NCBI GenBank assembly: GCA_004524445.1
Contig: SDNP01000018.1
Coordinates: 1 to 60,107 of the forward strand
Reading direction: 5' to 3'
Origin: Candidatus Thorarchaeota archaeon
GTDB lineage: Archaea; Asgardarchaeota; Thorarchaeia; Thorarchaeales; Thorarchaeaceae
Length of the DNA stretch: 60,107 bases
Shown: piece by piece, positions 52,640 through 60,107 of the stretch
Layout of the letters: each line of letters begins with the position of its first letter
How positions within the stretch are numbered: position 1 is the first letter of the stretch
Notes under the pieces: model-generated
What the model was told of the DNA's origin: nothing
The model's input: the letters and a program-made list of their open reading frames with translations, nothing else
Database searches by the model: none
Translations under genes and position numbers: made by a program

Positions 52640-52909
52640 ATGAGTGTATTTGAGGGCGAAGACAAACCCGGTTGGAATAGGTGGTGGGTCAGGCGGGCAT
52701 TAAAGACAGGCAGTGGTATTCTATTTGCTTTGGCGATATGGGGCCCTGTACTGCTGCTTGCAGGATTCCCTGCATCTTGGTATCCTCCAAATTCATTTTT
52801 ATTTGGGATGCTGGGGCTGATAATGCTTTACGGATATTATGTGCTTGACCGTGATTTCAAGAAAAAACTGGAGGAAAGGGGTGCCCAATACCAACCCATC
52901 GGTGAATAA
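52640..52909 (+). CDS. Small two-span membrane protein
   Basis: 89 residues from ATG 52640. NRWWVRRALKTGSG precedes two hydrophobic segments (ILFALAIWGPVLLLAGF and SFLFGMLGLIMLYGYYVL), then a charged tail DRDFKKKLEERGAQYQPIGE. A TATA-like AATGAATAAATG upstream suggests a leaderless start here rather than the ATG nine codons earlier. Function unknown. Confidence 0.6.
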   Translation: MSVFEGEDKPGWNRWWVRRALKTGSGILFALAIWGPVLLLAGFPASWYPPNSFLFGMLGLIMLYGYYVLDRDFKKKLEERGAQYQPIGE

Positions 52910-52984
52910 ATTCATCACAAATTTGTTGGATTGACGTGTTCACCAACAGATGTCAAAATGGGGGTGTGCCGTCAATGGAAAGAA

Positions 52985-53332
52985 AGTGGCTCTGGTACAT
53001 AGAGTAACCCTGATTCTGTTCCACTCCCAGATGTCACCATCAAGGAGTCTTGCGACATCAGACTAAGCTCCCTACCCTAGGCCTCAGGTCGGCACATCGT
53101 CAGCCTATTCTTGGGATTGCTACCCAGTGATGAGCCGTTTCATCCGAACCAGACTAATCCTCAACAGGTTATTTCCTGCATCATCGTCAAATCCAGTCTG
53201 GGGGTGTCGTTTCTGTTCTCAGAGCGAGGTTCTAACCTCCCTGTTCACACAGGACTGGCACCGACATGGAGTCAGGAGTTTCCTCAGCACCCACTTGGAG
53301 TACCGTCAGTCGCGCTTACACTCCAGAGCCAA
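52985..53332 (-). ncRNA. rnpB: RNase P RNA, archaeal type
   Basis: Read on the minus strand. The ends pair: GGCTCTGG at 53330-53323 with CCAGAGCC at 52995-52988, a P1-like helix. Conserved cores are present: CR-I TGAGGAAACTCC (53286-53275), GAACAGAAACGAC (53218-53206), GATGAAACGGC (53144-53134), and CR-V GGAACAGAATCAGGGTTAC (53022-53004). Order and length (about 348 bases) match archaeal RNase P RNA, which trims tRNA 5' leaders. Ends are approximate. Two short open frames on the plus strand here are not genes. It lies just behind cbf5. Confidence 0.8.
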
Positions 53333-53385
53333 CTTACTCTTTGATTATGATGTAATTAACTATACGCTTCGGCGAAGAACTAATC

Positions 53386-54384
53386 TCAATCTTCTTTCCA
53401 CAGAGGTGGATATCTGCCACGCTCCATGAGTACCCGTTCAATCTCGGCAACTATGCCACTCTTTGATTTAGCAATCCGATCACTAATGTCCTTGCTTCTT
53501 GCAAGAGCTATTGCTTCGTCCTTTAGCGTTTTCAAAACTATAAGGTCACCAGGATTAATGCCCGTGGAGAGCTGCAATACACCGTTAGCCGCGAGATTAG
53601 CTCCGTGACAGAGCGCATCCACAGCGCTGTCTCTCACCTTTATCTCGGGCAGATGTTGTAAGGCATACTCTATGGGTCGCACGTAACTTCGGATTTCTTC
53701 TTCATCTCCATCTTCTAGCCAGAAGTGATAAGCATCTTGCAGATCGTGCAAATTACAGAGATGTTCGTCCTCACGGAAATGACCTACTCTGGTACGCCTC
53801 AATTCACGCATATGAGCGCCAACACCCAAGACTTCACCAATGTCGAAACATAACTTCCGGATGTAGGTTCCCGCTTCACATCCTACCTTGAAAAGGACGA
53901 CTCTGCCCTTGATTTCTAGGAGATCATTGTAGTAAATCTCACGAACCCTGAGAACCCTCTTGACTGAAGACCGCAAAGGAGGTCTCTGATAGAGTTTTCC
54001 AGTGAACTCGCTAATAACGCGTCTAATATCTTCCTCTGGAGCCTTACCATGGAGCTCCATCACACAAACGTATTCTTTCCCAGCAGGAAGAAGCGCTTGC
54101 ATTGCTTTCGTTCCATCCCCCAAGCCCAAGGGAAGAATACCCGTGACTGCAGGATCAAGAGTTCCAGAGTGTCCAACTTTATCGGCTTTGACTATCTTTC
54201 TTACCCAAGTGGCAACTTCATGGCTAGTTGGTCCAGCAGGTTTGTCCAGAGATACGACTCCATTGGACAATAGGTACTCGACCGGTAGCTCGTTTGCAGA
54301 TTGATATCCATAGTCCGGATTTGTTGTATCTTCTGCACGATAGAGGGTTTCGCGAGGGCGGTCAGCAGGAAGCACATTCTTCAT
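53386..54384 (-). CDS. cbf5: tRNA/rRNA pseudouridine synthase Cbf5 (dyskerin)
   Basis: Catalytic subunit of H/ACA guide RNPs. TruB-type motif GHSGTLDPAVTGILPLGLGD carries the catalytic Asp; VVSLDKPAGPTSHEV precedes and CEAGTYIRKLCFDIGEVLG follows. A C-terminal PUA domain (about residues 250-325: EIKVRDSAVDALCHGANLAA) binds ACA RNA. About 332 residues, the archaeal size. ATG 54384 has GGTGG ten bases upstream; GTG 54399 is possible. Heads toward rnpB. Confidence 0.93.
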   Translation of the reverse strand: MKNVLPADRPRETLYRAEDTTNPDYGYQSANELPVEYLLSNGVVSLDKPAGPTSHEVATWVRKIVKADKVGHSGTLDPAVTGILPLGLGDGTKAMQALLPAGKEYVCVMELHGKAPEEDIRRVISEFTGKLYQRPPLRSSVKRVLRVREIYYNDLLEIKGRVVLFKVGCEAGTYIRKLCFDIGEVLGVGAHMRELRRTRVGHFREDEHLCNLHDLQDAYHFWLEDGDEEEIRSYVRPIEYALQHLPEIKVRDSAVDALCHGANLAANGVLQLSTGINPGDLIVLKTLKDEAIALARSKDISDRIAKSKSGIVAEIERVLMERGRYPPLWKED

Positions 54385-54423
54385 TTCGTTACTGTCCACC
54401 TTGGGCGAGTCCTGAGGTCATCT

Positions 54424-54705
54424 CTATTCTGAAGCTCTAATTTTCACTCTAAACTTATCCAGTAAATCAGCCGCGTCTAGTGCCTTCTCAACATCTTCAT
54501 CACTTGCACCCTTCTTTATATCAAGAATAGTACCCAATGGTTCAAGATGCTTAACGCTACAAGGACGGCGTCTCACCCCATTCAGACCCTTCGGTCCAGT
54601 AATCTCAACTCTACGGTCATCTTGCTCGTCCACTATGACACAGTAACTTCCAGCCTCGCGGCCCATTGTTTTAACACAAATTCGTCCAACTTCAAATAAA
54701 GTCAT
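54424..54705 (-). CDS. rpl14e: 50S ribosomal protein L14e
   Basis: 93 residues, archaeal/eukaryal L14e. MTLFEVGRICVKTMGREAGS YCVIVDE is the KOW-like N-terminus; RRPCSVKHLEPLG and KGASDEDVEKALDAADLLDK follow. GAGGTG lies 9 bases before the ATG. In its usual archaeal cluster with cbf5 and cmk. Confidence 0.95.
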   Translation of the reverse strand: MTLFEVGRICVKTMGREAGSYCVIVDEQDDRRVEITGPKGLNGVRRRPCSVKHLEPLGTILDIKKGASDEDVEKALDAADLLDKFRVKIRASE

Positions 54706-54827
54706 TTTTTTCTTTCACCTCGACCTACGGGAGGTCAATCGAATACTCAGAGTCACCTTCTGAGACTCATTCCATCCTATAGGGAGAATTATACTTCCAG
54801 TGTGTGGTCCCAATATCAGCGTTACGC

Positions 54828-55379
54828 TCAGGCAGTTGGAGGTTGATTTTCAAATAGATATGAAGCGGCTTGTATTATAATCGAAGCTACACCCTCCAAA
54901 TCGTATATCGATGTGTTAATTATGAGATCGTATATCTCGAGATCCCGTATATCGACACCATAGAACTCCTCATACCGCTCCCTCTCAATCTTTTCGCGAA
55001 CAATTGTTTCCTTCATAGCATTATCAAATGAAACATCATCACGGCTAGCTATTCGCTTCACTCGGACCTCGGTGGGCGCTCTCAGATACACCTTCAAGTC
55101 AGCAAAATCATCAGCCATCCACGCCGCAAGCTGACCGTCAAGAACTATGCTTCCTTTTCTTGCCTCTGCTTTAATCCGTGCATCCAACTCGTGGTCGATA
55201 TCTGGATCAGTTTCTGCGACTTTGCTAAATTCCTCCAAAGTCATTTCTCTTTCTTCAGCTAAGCCACGGAAAATCCGCCCTGCTGACACTCTTCTTAAAT
55301 CAAAATGCTCAGCCACAATATCTGCTGTTGAACTCTTTCCGGTTCCATGAAGGCCGCCAATCGTTATAACGCGGTTCAT
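54828..55379 (-). CDS. cmk: Cytidylate kinase
   Basis: Nucleoside-monophosphate kinase for CMP/dCMP. ITIGGLHGTGKSSTADIVAE is the P-loop; RRVSAGRIFRGLAEE the NMP site, and VLDGQLAAWMADDF and RIASRDDVSF follow. 183 residues, archaeal type. Its ATG overlaps the stop of rpl34e (ATGA), so translation is coupled. Confidence 0.93.
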   Translation of the reverse strand: MNRVITIGGLHGTGKSSTADIVAEHFDLRRVSAGRIFRGLAEEREMTLEEFSKVAETDPDIDHELDARIKAEARKGSIVLDGQLAAWMADDFADLKVYLRAPTEVRVKRIASRDDVSFDNAMKETIVREKIERERYEEFYGVDIRDLEIYDLIINTSIYDLEGVASIIIQAASYLFENQPPTA

Positions 55380-55651
55380 TTTTCCAATTCTCTGACCGTG
55401 TCCTTGATTCCCTCTTTCATGGCTGCGGAGGTCATATAGCCACCGTAAGGACGGTTCGGTCGCTTCGCAGATTTGCTTGACTTCCTATTCAGTCCATGCT
55501 TAGCCTCGCGGGGCAATTGCATTTTCTTGCCGGTTACTGCACAAGTTCCTGAAGACTTGTAGAATTTCTTCCTATGGACAGTAATCACTCCGCCAGGTGT
55601 CTTTATTTTCCTATTCGCTCTGCCCTTGGTAAGCATTCCTGGTCTTGGCAT
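55376..55651 (-). CDS. rpl34e: 50S ribosomal protein L34e
   Basis: 91 residues from MPRPGMLTKGRANRKIKTPG (ATG 55651). CAVTGKKMQLPREAKHGLNR and KRPNRPYGGYMTSAAMKEGI are L34e signatures. Very basic. One family cysteine pair is reduced to a single CAVTGK here. The frame is open 18 codons upstream, but the known N-terminus favours this ATG. Overlaps cmk. Confidence 0.94.
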   Translation of the reverse strand: MPRPGMLTKGRANRKIKTPGGVITVHRKKFYKSSGTCAVTGKKMQLPREAKHGLNRKSSKSAKRPNRPYGGYMTSAAMKEGIKDTVRELEK

Positions 55652-55756
55652 AGTTATCACATCAACTGAACAAGAGGAAAGGCATAGACCTCTGCTTAAA
55701 AGCACAACGGTGAGCCACCTAAAATCATAGCCAGATCTGGCTTGTTCGGTTTCTGC

Positions 55757-56293
55757 CTATGTGATTTGAGTGCCCATGATTCTCTGCAAAATACTACTAA
55801 GACCCAGTCCACAAAGGAAATAGAAGCCCCAATAGCTCATTCCGAAGCCAAACGGGGTGGGTACTCCAATCATGCCAATTAGGAAGGGTAGTACTTTGTT
55901 TACGTTGAATGGCAGAATAGCTACAACAGCATCCTGTCCACCAGCTGTATAGAAATTCCGCAATAGAGTGAAAATAAGCATAAACGGAATTATGAAGATA
56001 AGTGTCGGTTTGCATCGCTGCTTGAGCATTTCTCCTTGAATTCGATCAATGTACGCCTTTCTACGCTTGATTTTTCTTAGCAGTTTTTCATCCTGTGTAC
56101 GTTCAGCCTCTTTTTGCATCTCCTGATGTTGCTTGATTTCAGCCTGATATCTCCGGAGTCTCCGCATATTTGCGAATTTCCTCATGGCCAGGTTGCTGAT
56201 AGATGAAATCGTAACAGAAACAATCATGATGAATAGGGCTGAAACTGGTGGATCTTCAATCAAGGTAAGGAAATCTAAGAGAATGTCCTGCAT
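55757..56293 (-). CDS. DUF106 membrane protein (EMC3/Oxa1/YidC-like insertase)
   Basis: 178 residues. Three or four hydrophobic segments (VSALFIMIVSVTISSISNLA, PTLIFIIPFMLIFTLL, VLPFLIGMIG, YWGFYFLCGLGLSSIL) flank a charged coiled coil of about 50 residues (RRLRRYQAEIKQHQEMQKEA). This is the Ylp1/EMC3/TMCO1 superfamily of Oxa1-type insertases, normally found next to secY/adk in archaea. It probably inserts membrane proteins. Six bases after adkA. Confidence 0.88.
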   Translation of the reverse strand: MQDILLDFLTLIEDPPVSALFIMIVSVTISSISNLAMRKFANMRRLRRYQAEIKQHQEMQKEAERTQDEKLLRKIKRRKAYIDRIQGEMLKQRCKPTLIFIIPFMLIFTLLRNFYTAGGQDAVVAILPFNVNKVLPFLIGMIGVPTPFGFGMSYWGFYFLCGLGLSSILQRIMGTQIT

Positions 56294-56299
56294 TCATGT

Positions 56300-56890
56300 C
56301 TACTCCATTATTGTGTCAGCTAGTTCAGTTCCTGCTTGTTCCACTTTACCTTGGCGGTTCTTGATGATTCTTACGGTAGCTCCGGTTAGGGTACCACCCG
56401 CTACTGCAGCCGCCCTGCACATTCGCTGATGTGTATCTATCGCCTCAGAGGCTTGTTCGTCACGCGATCGTGTGGGATCATCACTGCGCCGCAATGCAAT
56501 CTTCTCTGGATCAGCCTCAACAAGGACAATGGTCTTGGGACTAATGGCACGAATCACCCATTCGGGCAATCCAATCAAAAATCCATTATTTGTGTGAATC
56601 AAAGTGTGCGTATCCACTATAACGCGTGCATCTTTGGCTTTTTCTGCAATAGATTCACCGGCGAGTCGTTGAACTTCTCGTTGCTTTGCAGTCTCCATCT
56701 TCCGCATCTCATCTCGGTCTTTGACCAAGCCGCGCTCGGAGGCAGTCGAGAACATTTCAGTACCGAAATTGAGAACTAGAACCTCTTCATCATGTTCCGC
56801 CTTCACCTTATCGACTGCTGTGTTTATGACTGTGGTCTTCCCAACGCCGGGAATTCCTGTCACTATTACAACATTCCTTGATTCGCTCAT
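56300..56890 (-). CDS. adkA: Adenylate kinase, archaeal type
   Basis: 196 residues. NVVIVTGIPGVGKTTVINTA is the P-loop; NFGTEMF, LIHTNNGFLIGLPEWV and LRRSDDPTRSRD are the archaeal AdkA signatures. Balances AMP, ADP and ATP. GATATATAAC at 56950-56941 on the minus strand supplies a promoter about 50 bases upstream. Head of the cluster down to cbf5. Confidence 0.94.
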   Translation of the reverse strand: MSESRNVVIVTGIPGVGKTTVINTAVDKVKAEHDEEVLVLNFGTEMFSTASERGLVKDRDEMRKMETAKQREVQRLAGESIAEKAKDARVIVDTHTLIHTNNGFLIGLPEWVIRAISPKTIVLVEADPEKIALRRSDDPTRSRDEQASEAIDTHQRMCRAAAVAGGTLTGATVRIIKNRQGKVEQAGTELADTIME

Positions 56891-56940
56891 TGTTCTGGCT
56901 CACACCTATTACCTGATTAAACGGATTTCACGGATAGGGG

Positions 56941-56950
56941 GTTATATATC
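56941..56950 (-). promoter_or_regulatory. TATA box of the adkA cluster
   Basis: GATATATAAC on the minus strand, about 55 bases before the adkA ATG; predicts a leader of about 30 bases for the operon. Confidence 0.45.
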
Positions 56951-57059
56951 ATTCTGTGTCGCTCCAAGCGAGCAGTTGCAAATTTATGGTACCGCTAATT
57001 GGTCTACAACATAAAAATCAATAAAAACTCACAAATGATGGCTTTGCGTGTGTGTTGGC

Positions 57060-57623
57060 ATGTCAAAACAAACATTCAAGGTATTGGTTCTGGGTCCACC
57101 AAATGTGGGTAAGACTTCTCTCGTTCAGAGGTATACCCAGGGGGTTTTTGAGGAAAAATATAATCCCACTATTGGTTTTGACGTTAGTACCGAAGAATTG
57201 GTATTCCCGGAGGGGGAGATGCGACTTGCAATAATGGATTTGGGAGGACAGGAATCATTCGATGATTTACGCCGACGATTGTTTCAGGGGGCACATTATG
57301 TCATCATTGTCTATGACTTGACTGATCCATCCACCTTCTCTGAGATTCCTACTTGGTATGAAACACTTTGCAATGAGGTTTGTTTGCCAACTGGTGTGTT
57401 TTTACCAGGGTCAATTGTAGCGAATAAAGCGGACTTAGCAAAGAGAGTTGATACTGATAGAGGAAAACAAATGGCGAAGTTACTAAATTTGGATTACTTC
57501 GAGGCAAGTGCAAAATCCGGGAAAAATGTTAGCGAGATATTTGCCAGAGCTGCGTCGCAATGTCATATTAGAGCATTTGGCGTAAAAGATGACACAACAA
57601 CCGAGCTCATCATGAGATCATAG
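57060..57623 (+). CDS. Ras-superfamily small GTPase
   Basis: 187 residues. G1 GPPNVGKTS (residues 12-20), G2 in KYNPTIGFDVST (Thr), G3 DLGGQESF, G4 NKAD and G5 ASAKSG. G3 reads LGGQE where Ras/Rab have TAGQE, and GGQ is common in Arf- and Rag-like members, so the exact subfamily is open. No C-terminal Cys prenylation motif: it ends ELIMRS. ATG 57060 with AT-rich TATA-like sequence (57011-57029) upstream. Such GTPases are expanded in Asgard archaea. A Roadblock protein at 21700 could be a partner. Confidence 0.92.
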   Translation: MSKQTFKVLVLGPPNVGKTSLVQRYTQGVFEEKYNPTIGFDVSTEELVFPEGEMRLAIMDLGGQESFDDLRRRLFQGAHYVIIVYDLTDPSTFSEIPTWYETLCNEVCLPTGVFLPGSIVANKADLAKRVDTDRGKQMAKLLNLDYFEASAKSGKNVSEIFARAASQCHIRAFGVKDDTTTELIMRS

Positions 57624-57796
57624 ATTTCTCCTGACTGGCTTCATAGAGGAAAAGGCGGTCCATGTCATACTAGAGGATTTTCTTCACACGATAGCAGGCA
57701 AGAACCTAGGCATTACACGGTCTTTTATCATTTGTATTTTCACATTACATACTCTTAGACGAATGCCTGGAAAGAGATCTAAGGAGATGATGAAAG

Positions 57797-58078
57797 TTGA
57801 GAACCCCTAGCAAGGCAAAGGCAGAGAGAGAGATTGGACTACGTGAGAAGAGAGGAACAGGGGGATTCAAATCTGTGACAGAGAGTTTCATCCGACTTTC
57901 CGAGGAGAAGCTAATCACATGTCCACGGTGTGGAAATGCCATCGATTTCCAATCTGGAATAGACTGGCACGGCCCAACAAGCTTCAGCTGTAGTGCATGC
58001 AACAAACTTCTTCACATGTCTTATGTTACACGACAACTTGAGAAGATGGGACTGCTGGATACGATTTTTCTACAATAG
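57797..58078 (+). CDS. Unknown zinc-ribbon protein
   Basis: 93 residues. Basic N-terminus (RTPSKAKAEREIGLREKRGT), then CPRCGNAIDF and CSACNKLLHM, a four-cysteine ribbon, and a C-terminal helix. TTG start with GGAG eleven bases upstream. Function unknown. Confidence 0.55.
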   Translation: MRTPSKAKAEREIGLREKRGTGGFKSVTESFIRLSEEKLITCPRCGNAIDFQSGIDWHGPTSFSCSACNKLLHMSYVTRQLEKMGLLDTIFLQ

Positions 58079-58082
58079 GCCT

Positions 58083-58217
58083 ATGAAAGAGGACCCCCCT
58101 CATAAGCATCCTTGTCTTCCAAAAATTCTGATTGCATGTGTGATGAATGCTCTGGCAATCGTATTTCTGATGGTTTTTTGCATATTCAAGAAAATAATAT
58201 TAGCACAACTGGTTTAA
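58083..58217 (+). CDS. Small single-span membrane protein, 44 aa
   Basis: ATG 58083, four bases after the zinc-ribbon stop. MKEDPPHKHPCLPK then a hydrophobic helix (ILIACVMNALAIVFLMVFCI) and a basic tail FKKIILAQLV. Close spacing suggests one transcript with the gene before it. No homology recognised. Confidence 0.4.
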   Translation: MKEDPPHKHPCLPKILIACVMNALAIVFLMVFCIFKKIILAQLV

Positions 58218-58247
58218 CAATTAGATGCACGTTAGAGAGGGTTGCAA

Positions 58248-60107
58248 ATGAAATACAAAGGTTTTCTGCCTATCATAGTTCTTTTTGTAATATTAGCTGT
58301 CAGTCCACCACAGATTTATCAGCCATCACCAATTGCAGATGATTCTAGCCATCATGGACAAGATATCTTGGTTGATGACGATTCAATAGCAAAGGTAAGC
58401 ATCCAATTTACAAGGGAGCTGAGCCTTCGAGAGATCAAGTATTTTGGTAATCTAGGGATCGATTTTGGTAATAGCGTTCAGAGCCTAGGATCTGTATATA
58501 TCGCTGAGGCATCAGGAGCTGCCCTCTCAATGATTAGAAACCACCCGCTATATGTACAGGATGAACCGATGCATGAGCGTAAACTTTGTGCTCCACGTAA
58601 CATTTCTGTTCAAGAGACCTTCGCAGATAGCACATGGTTCATGAAAGATTATGAGAACTATAATTTGACAGGAAAAGACATCCTTATCGCTGATTTAGAC
58701 ACTGGGATTCAATGGCGTCATCCAGACTTCTTTTTTGCAGACGGAGGCAATTACTCCTGGTTTGATGCAAACATGGATTGGCAATTTCAAAATGGCACCG
58801 AGGGTATTGATGTAAACGGCAACAACTCAATTGAGACAAATGAAACACTCTACACGATTGACACTAACAATAATGGCGTCTATGAAGTTGACATTGACTG
58901 GATTTGGATGGATAATGGTTCATCACTAGGTGTCATCGATGATGGTGATACGTTCTTTGTTGTGGATGACTCAAATGATGATGGTACCCTGAATGCAGGA
59001 GAGGAACTAATTGCGCTCAAGACACCAAAGACAAAATATATTGTCACTAAGAATACCGGAGGCTATGAGGTCTGGCAACGAGGAATTAATTTGACCGCAT
59101 CTACGTATTATGACACAGATGGTCATGGTACTGGCGTAGCAGGCATCCTAAACGGTGGACAGCTGGGATACAGACAATTTGTTGGTGTGGCACCAGATGC
59201 TGATCTCATGGCAATCAATGTCTTCGGTTCAAATGGGTTGACCATTGAAGAGGGCTTGATTTGGGCAGAGAAGCATGGAGCCGACGTCATTCTCATTGAA
59301 GTTGGCTCATGGACATACGAGTATCTTGATGGGACGAGTAATGTTGAGGCCATGATAGACACCCTCACTAATAGCGGCATTCCAGTGATTGTACCTGCAG
59401 GAAATCTGGCCGGGGCAAAAAGGCATGCCCTTCGAACCGGCAGTCCATATACCAAGCTAAGCACAAGATTCATTGCATCTTCTACTTACAATCCGTCGGA
59501 ACTTTATCTCACAATTCTATCAGACATGCCTATATCAAACATTCAAGTCAACATAACCGAACCCACATCTACAGGCACAATAACGCATCAGATAACCTTT
59601 GGGAGTGGGTATTGGAACTGGCAGAACACCGTATCAACCAGCAATATCACAATCGATGCGTTCAAGTCGGGTTCATCGAGAAGTACCTACATGTTGGCAA
59701 TGGACATCTCTGGGACTATCAAGCAGAATGTCTATTGGTCAGTCGATATTATAGATATCCAGCCAGCACACTATCATATGTTCATCTCTGACGATGCTTC
59801 TGCATGGAGTGGAGGGTCTGAGTGGCATCCCAGTGATGGTGCCACGGATCAAAATACAATAACATGGCCATCAACAGCAGATACTGCAATATCCGTTGCC
59901 TCATATATGTCGAGGAATCTATGGTTACCCGGATATGGGCAAATAGCTCCCTACTCGTCACAGGGAAACAGAATTGACGGAACTTCCAAACTATCAGTAG
60001 CTGCTCCTGGCGGCTGGGATGTTGTGTCTCCTTGGTCAAATGACTCAACATGGGCTAGCTGGATGACAGGGGTGGGAAGTCTGCCACTCTATCCCATGTT
60101 TGGAGGG
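58248..60107 (+). CDS. Secreted subtilisin-like serine protease (3' end cut)
   Basis: 620 codons to the window edge, still open. A hydrophobic signal peptide (YKGFLPIIVLFVILAVSPPQ) starts it, followed by a propeptide-like region. The S8 Asp motif is ILIADLDTGIQWRHPDFF, the His motif is DTDGHGTGVAGILNGG, and IPVIVPAGN holds the oxyanion Asn; the catalytic Ser lies beyond base 60107. About 130 residues rich in Asp/Asn separate Asp and His, an insert that could bind calcium (DVNGNNSIETNET, DTNNNGVYEVD). Many N-x-S/T sites. Likely extracellular. GAGAGG before the ATG. Confidence 0.9.
   Translation, partial: MKYKGFLPIIVLFVILAVSPPQIYQPSPIADDSSHHGQDILVDDDSIAKVSIQFTRELSLREIKYFGNLGIDFGNSVQSLGSVYIAEASGAALSMIRNHPLYVQDEPMHERKLCAPRNISVQETFADSTWFMKDYENYNLTGKDILIADLDTGIQWRHPDFFFADGGNYSWFDANMDWQFQNGTEGIDVNGNNSIETNETLYTIDTNNNGVYEVDIDWIWMDNGSSLGVIDDGDTFFVVDDSNDDGTLNAGEELIALKTPKTKYIVTKNTGGYEVWQRGINLTASTYYDTDGHGTGVAGILNGGQLGYRQFVGVAPDADLMAINVFGSNGLTIEEGLIWAEKHGADVILIEVGSWTYEYLDGTSNVEAMIDTLTNSGIPVIVPAGNLAGAKRHALRTGSPYTKLSTRFIASSTYNPSELYLTILSDMPISNIQVNITEPTSTGTITHQITFGSGYWNWQNTVSTSNITIDAFKSGSSRSTYMLAMDISGTIKQNVYWSVDIIDIQPAHYHMFISDDASAWSGGSEWHPSDGATDQNTITWPSTADTAISVASYMSRNLWLPGYGQIAPYSSQGNRIDGTSKLSVAAPGGWDVVSPWSNDSTWASWMTGVGSLPLYPMFGG

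Noticed and set aside
53111..53429. Overlapping plus-strand frames of 77 and 100 aa
   Set aside because: They cover the conserved RNase P RNA cores on the minus strand and the end of cbf5; no coding features.
1..60107. CRISPR arrays, transposons, rRNA genes
   Set aside because: No regularly spaced repeats, transposase motifs or rRNA cores were seen.

Overview
The window is from an archaeon, most likely an Asgard archaeon of the Thorarchaeota type. The archaeal markers are GGGP synthase, three TFBs, archaeal adenylate kinase, TiaS, Cbf5, L14e, L34e, eIF1, RpoP and TATA-box promoters. The Asgard markers are a two-repeat gelsolin protein, a Ras-superfamily GTPase, a Roadblock/LC7 protein and an archaeal/eukaryal type selenocysteine pathway. 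The phylum is inferred from gene content. Genes are densely packed on both strands with short or no leaders. No rRNA, CRISPR array, transposase or phage module was seen.

1-17.6 kb: 3'-truncated leuS, a small ferredoxin, a zinc-ribbon membrane protein, TatD, a methyltransferase-like protein, RNase Z, two transcription regulators (a two-HTH protein and a TrmB), then an M20 peptidase / LLM-type oxidoreductase / XTP pyrophosphatase operon and an Fpg glycosylase. Next come a gelsolin-repeat protein facing a degenerate MCM-like protein without a usable ATP site, an orphan DNA methyltransferase, and a NYN nuclease with LOTUS-like domains.

17.9-30.7 kb: HdrA with a structured leader, an ICMT-like methyltransferase, GGGP synthase, Roadblock, methionine aminopeptidase, TFB, eIF1, a radical SAM/TRAM protein followed by RpoP, a GET3-like ATPase whose stop codon overlaps the start of a tiny membrane ORF, UppP, a DUF47/PhoU-like protein and the tRNA splicing endonuclease.

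30.8-42.5 kb: a run of small unknown and zinc-binding proteins, an AIR-synthase-like protein, a ModE-like regulator, a membrane polyferredoxin, then a compact selenocysteine locus: selB, sepSecS (TTG start, overlapping selB), an unknown 216-aa gene, tRNA-Sec(UCA) and pstK. Two tandem TFB paralogs follow.

42.5-60.1 kb: a 569-base stretch (42434-43002) with only a short ORF remnant, a hairpin and a TFB promoter; unknown genes; a second ICMT-like enzyme; an AstE-like protein lacking its zinc ligands; a geranylgeranyl-reductase-like flavoprotein; asparaginase; an intron-containing tRNA-Ser(GGA); the rps13-rps4-rps11 operon; TiaS; Tsr3; the RNase P RNA (minus strand, about 52985-53332); the cbf5-rpl14e-cmk-rpl34e-DUF106-adkA cluster; a Ras-like GTPase; and a subtilase cut by the window end.

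Many starts were moved downstream of the longest possible ORF because a TATA box, a purine-rich ribosome-binding site or a family N-terminus marks the shorter one. These choices are inference from sequence.
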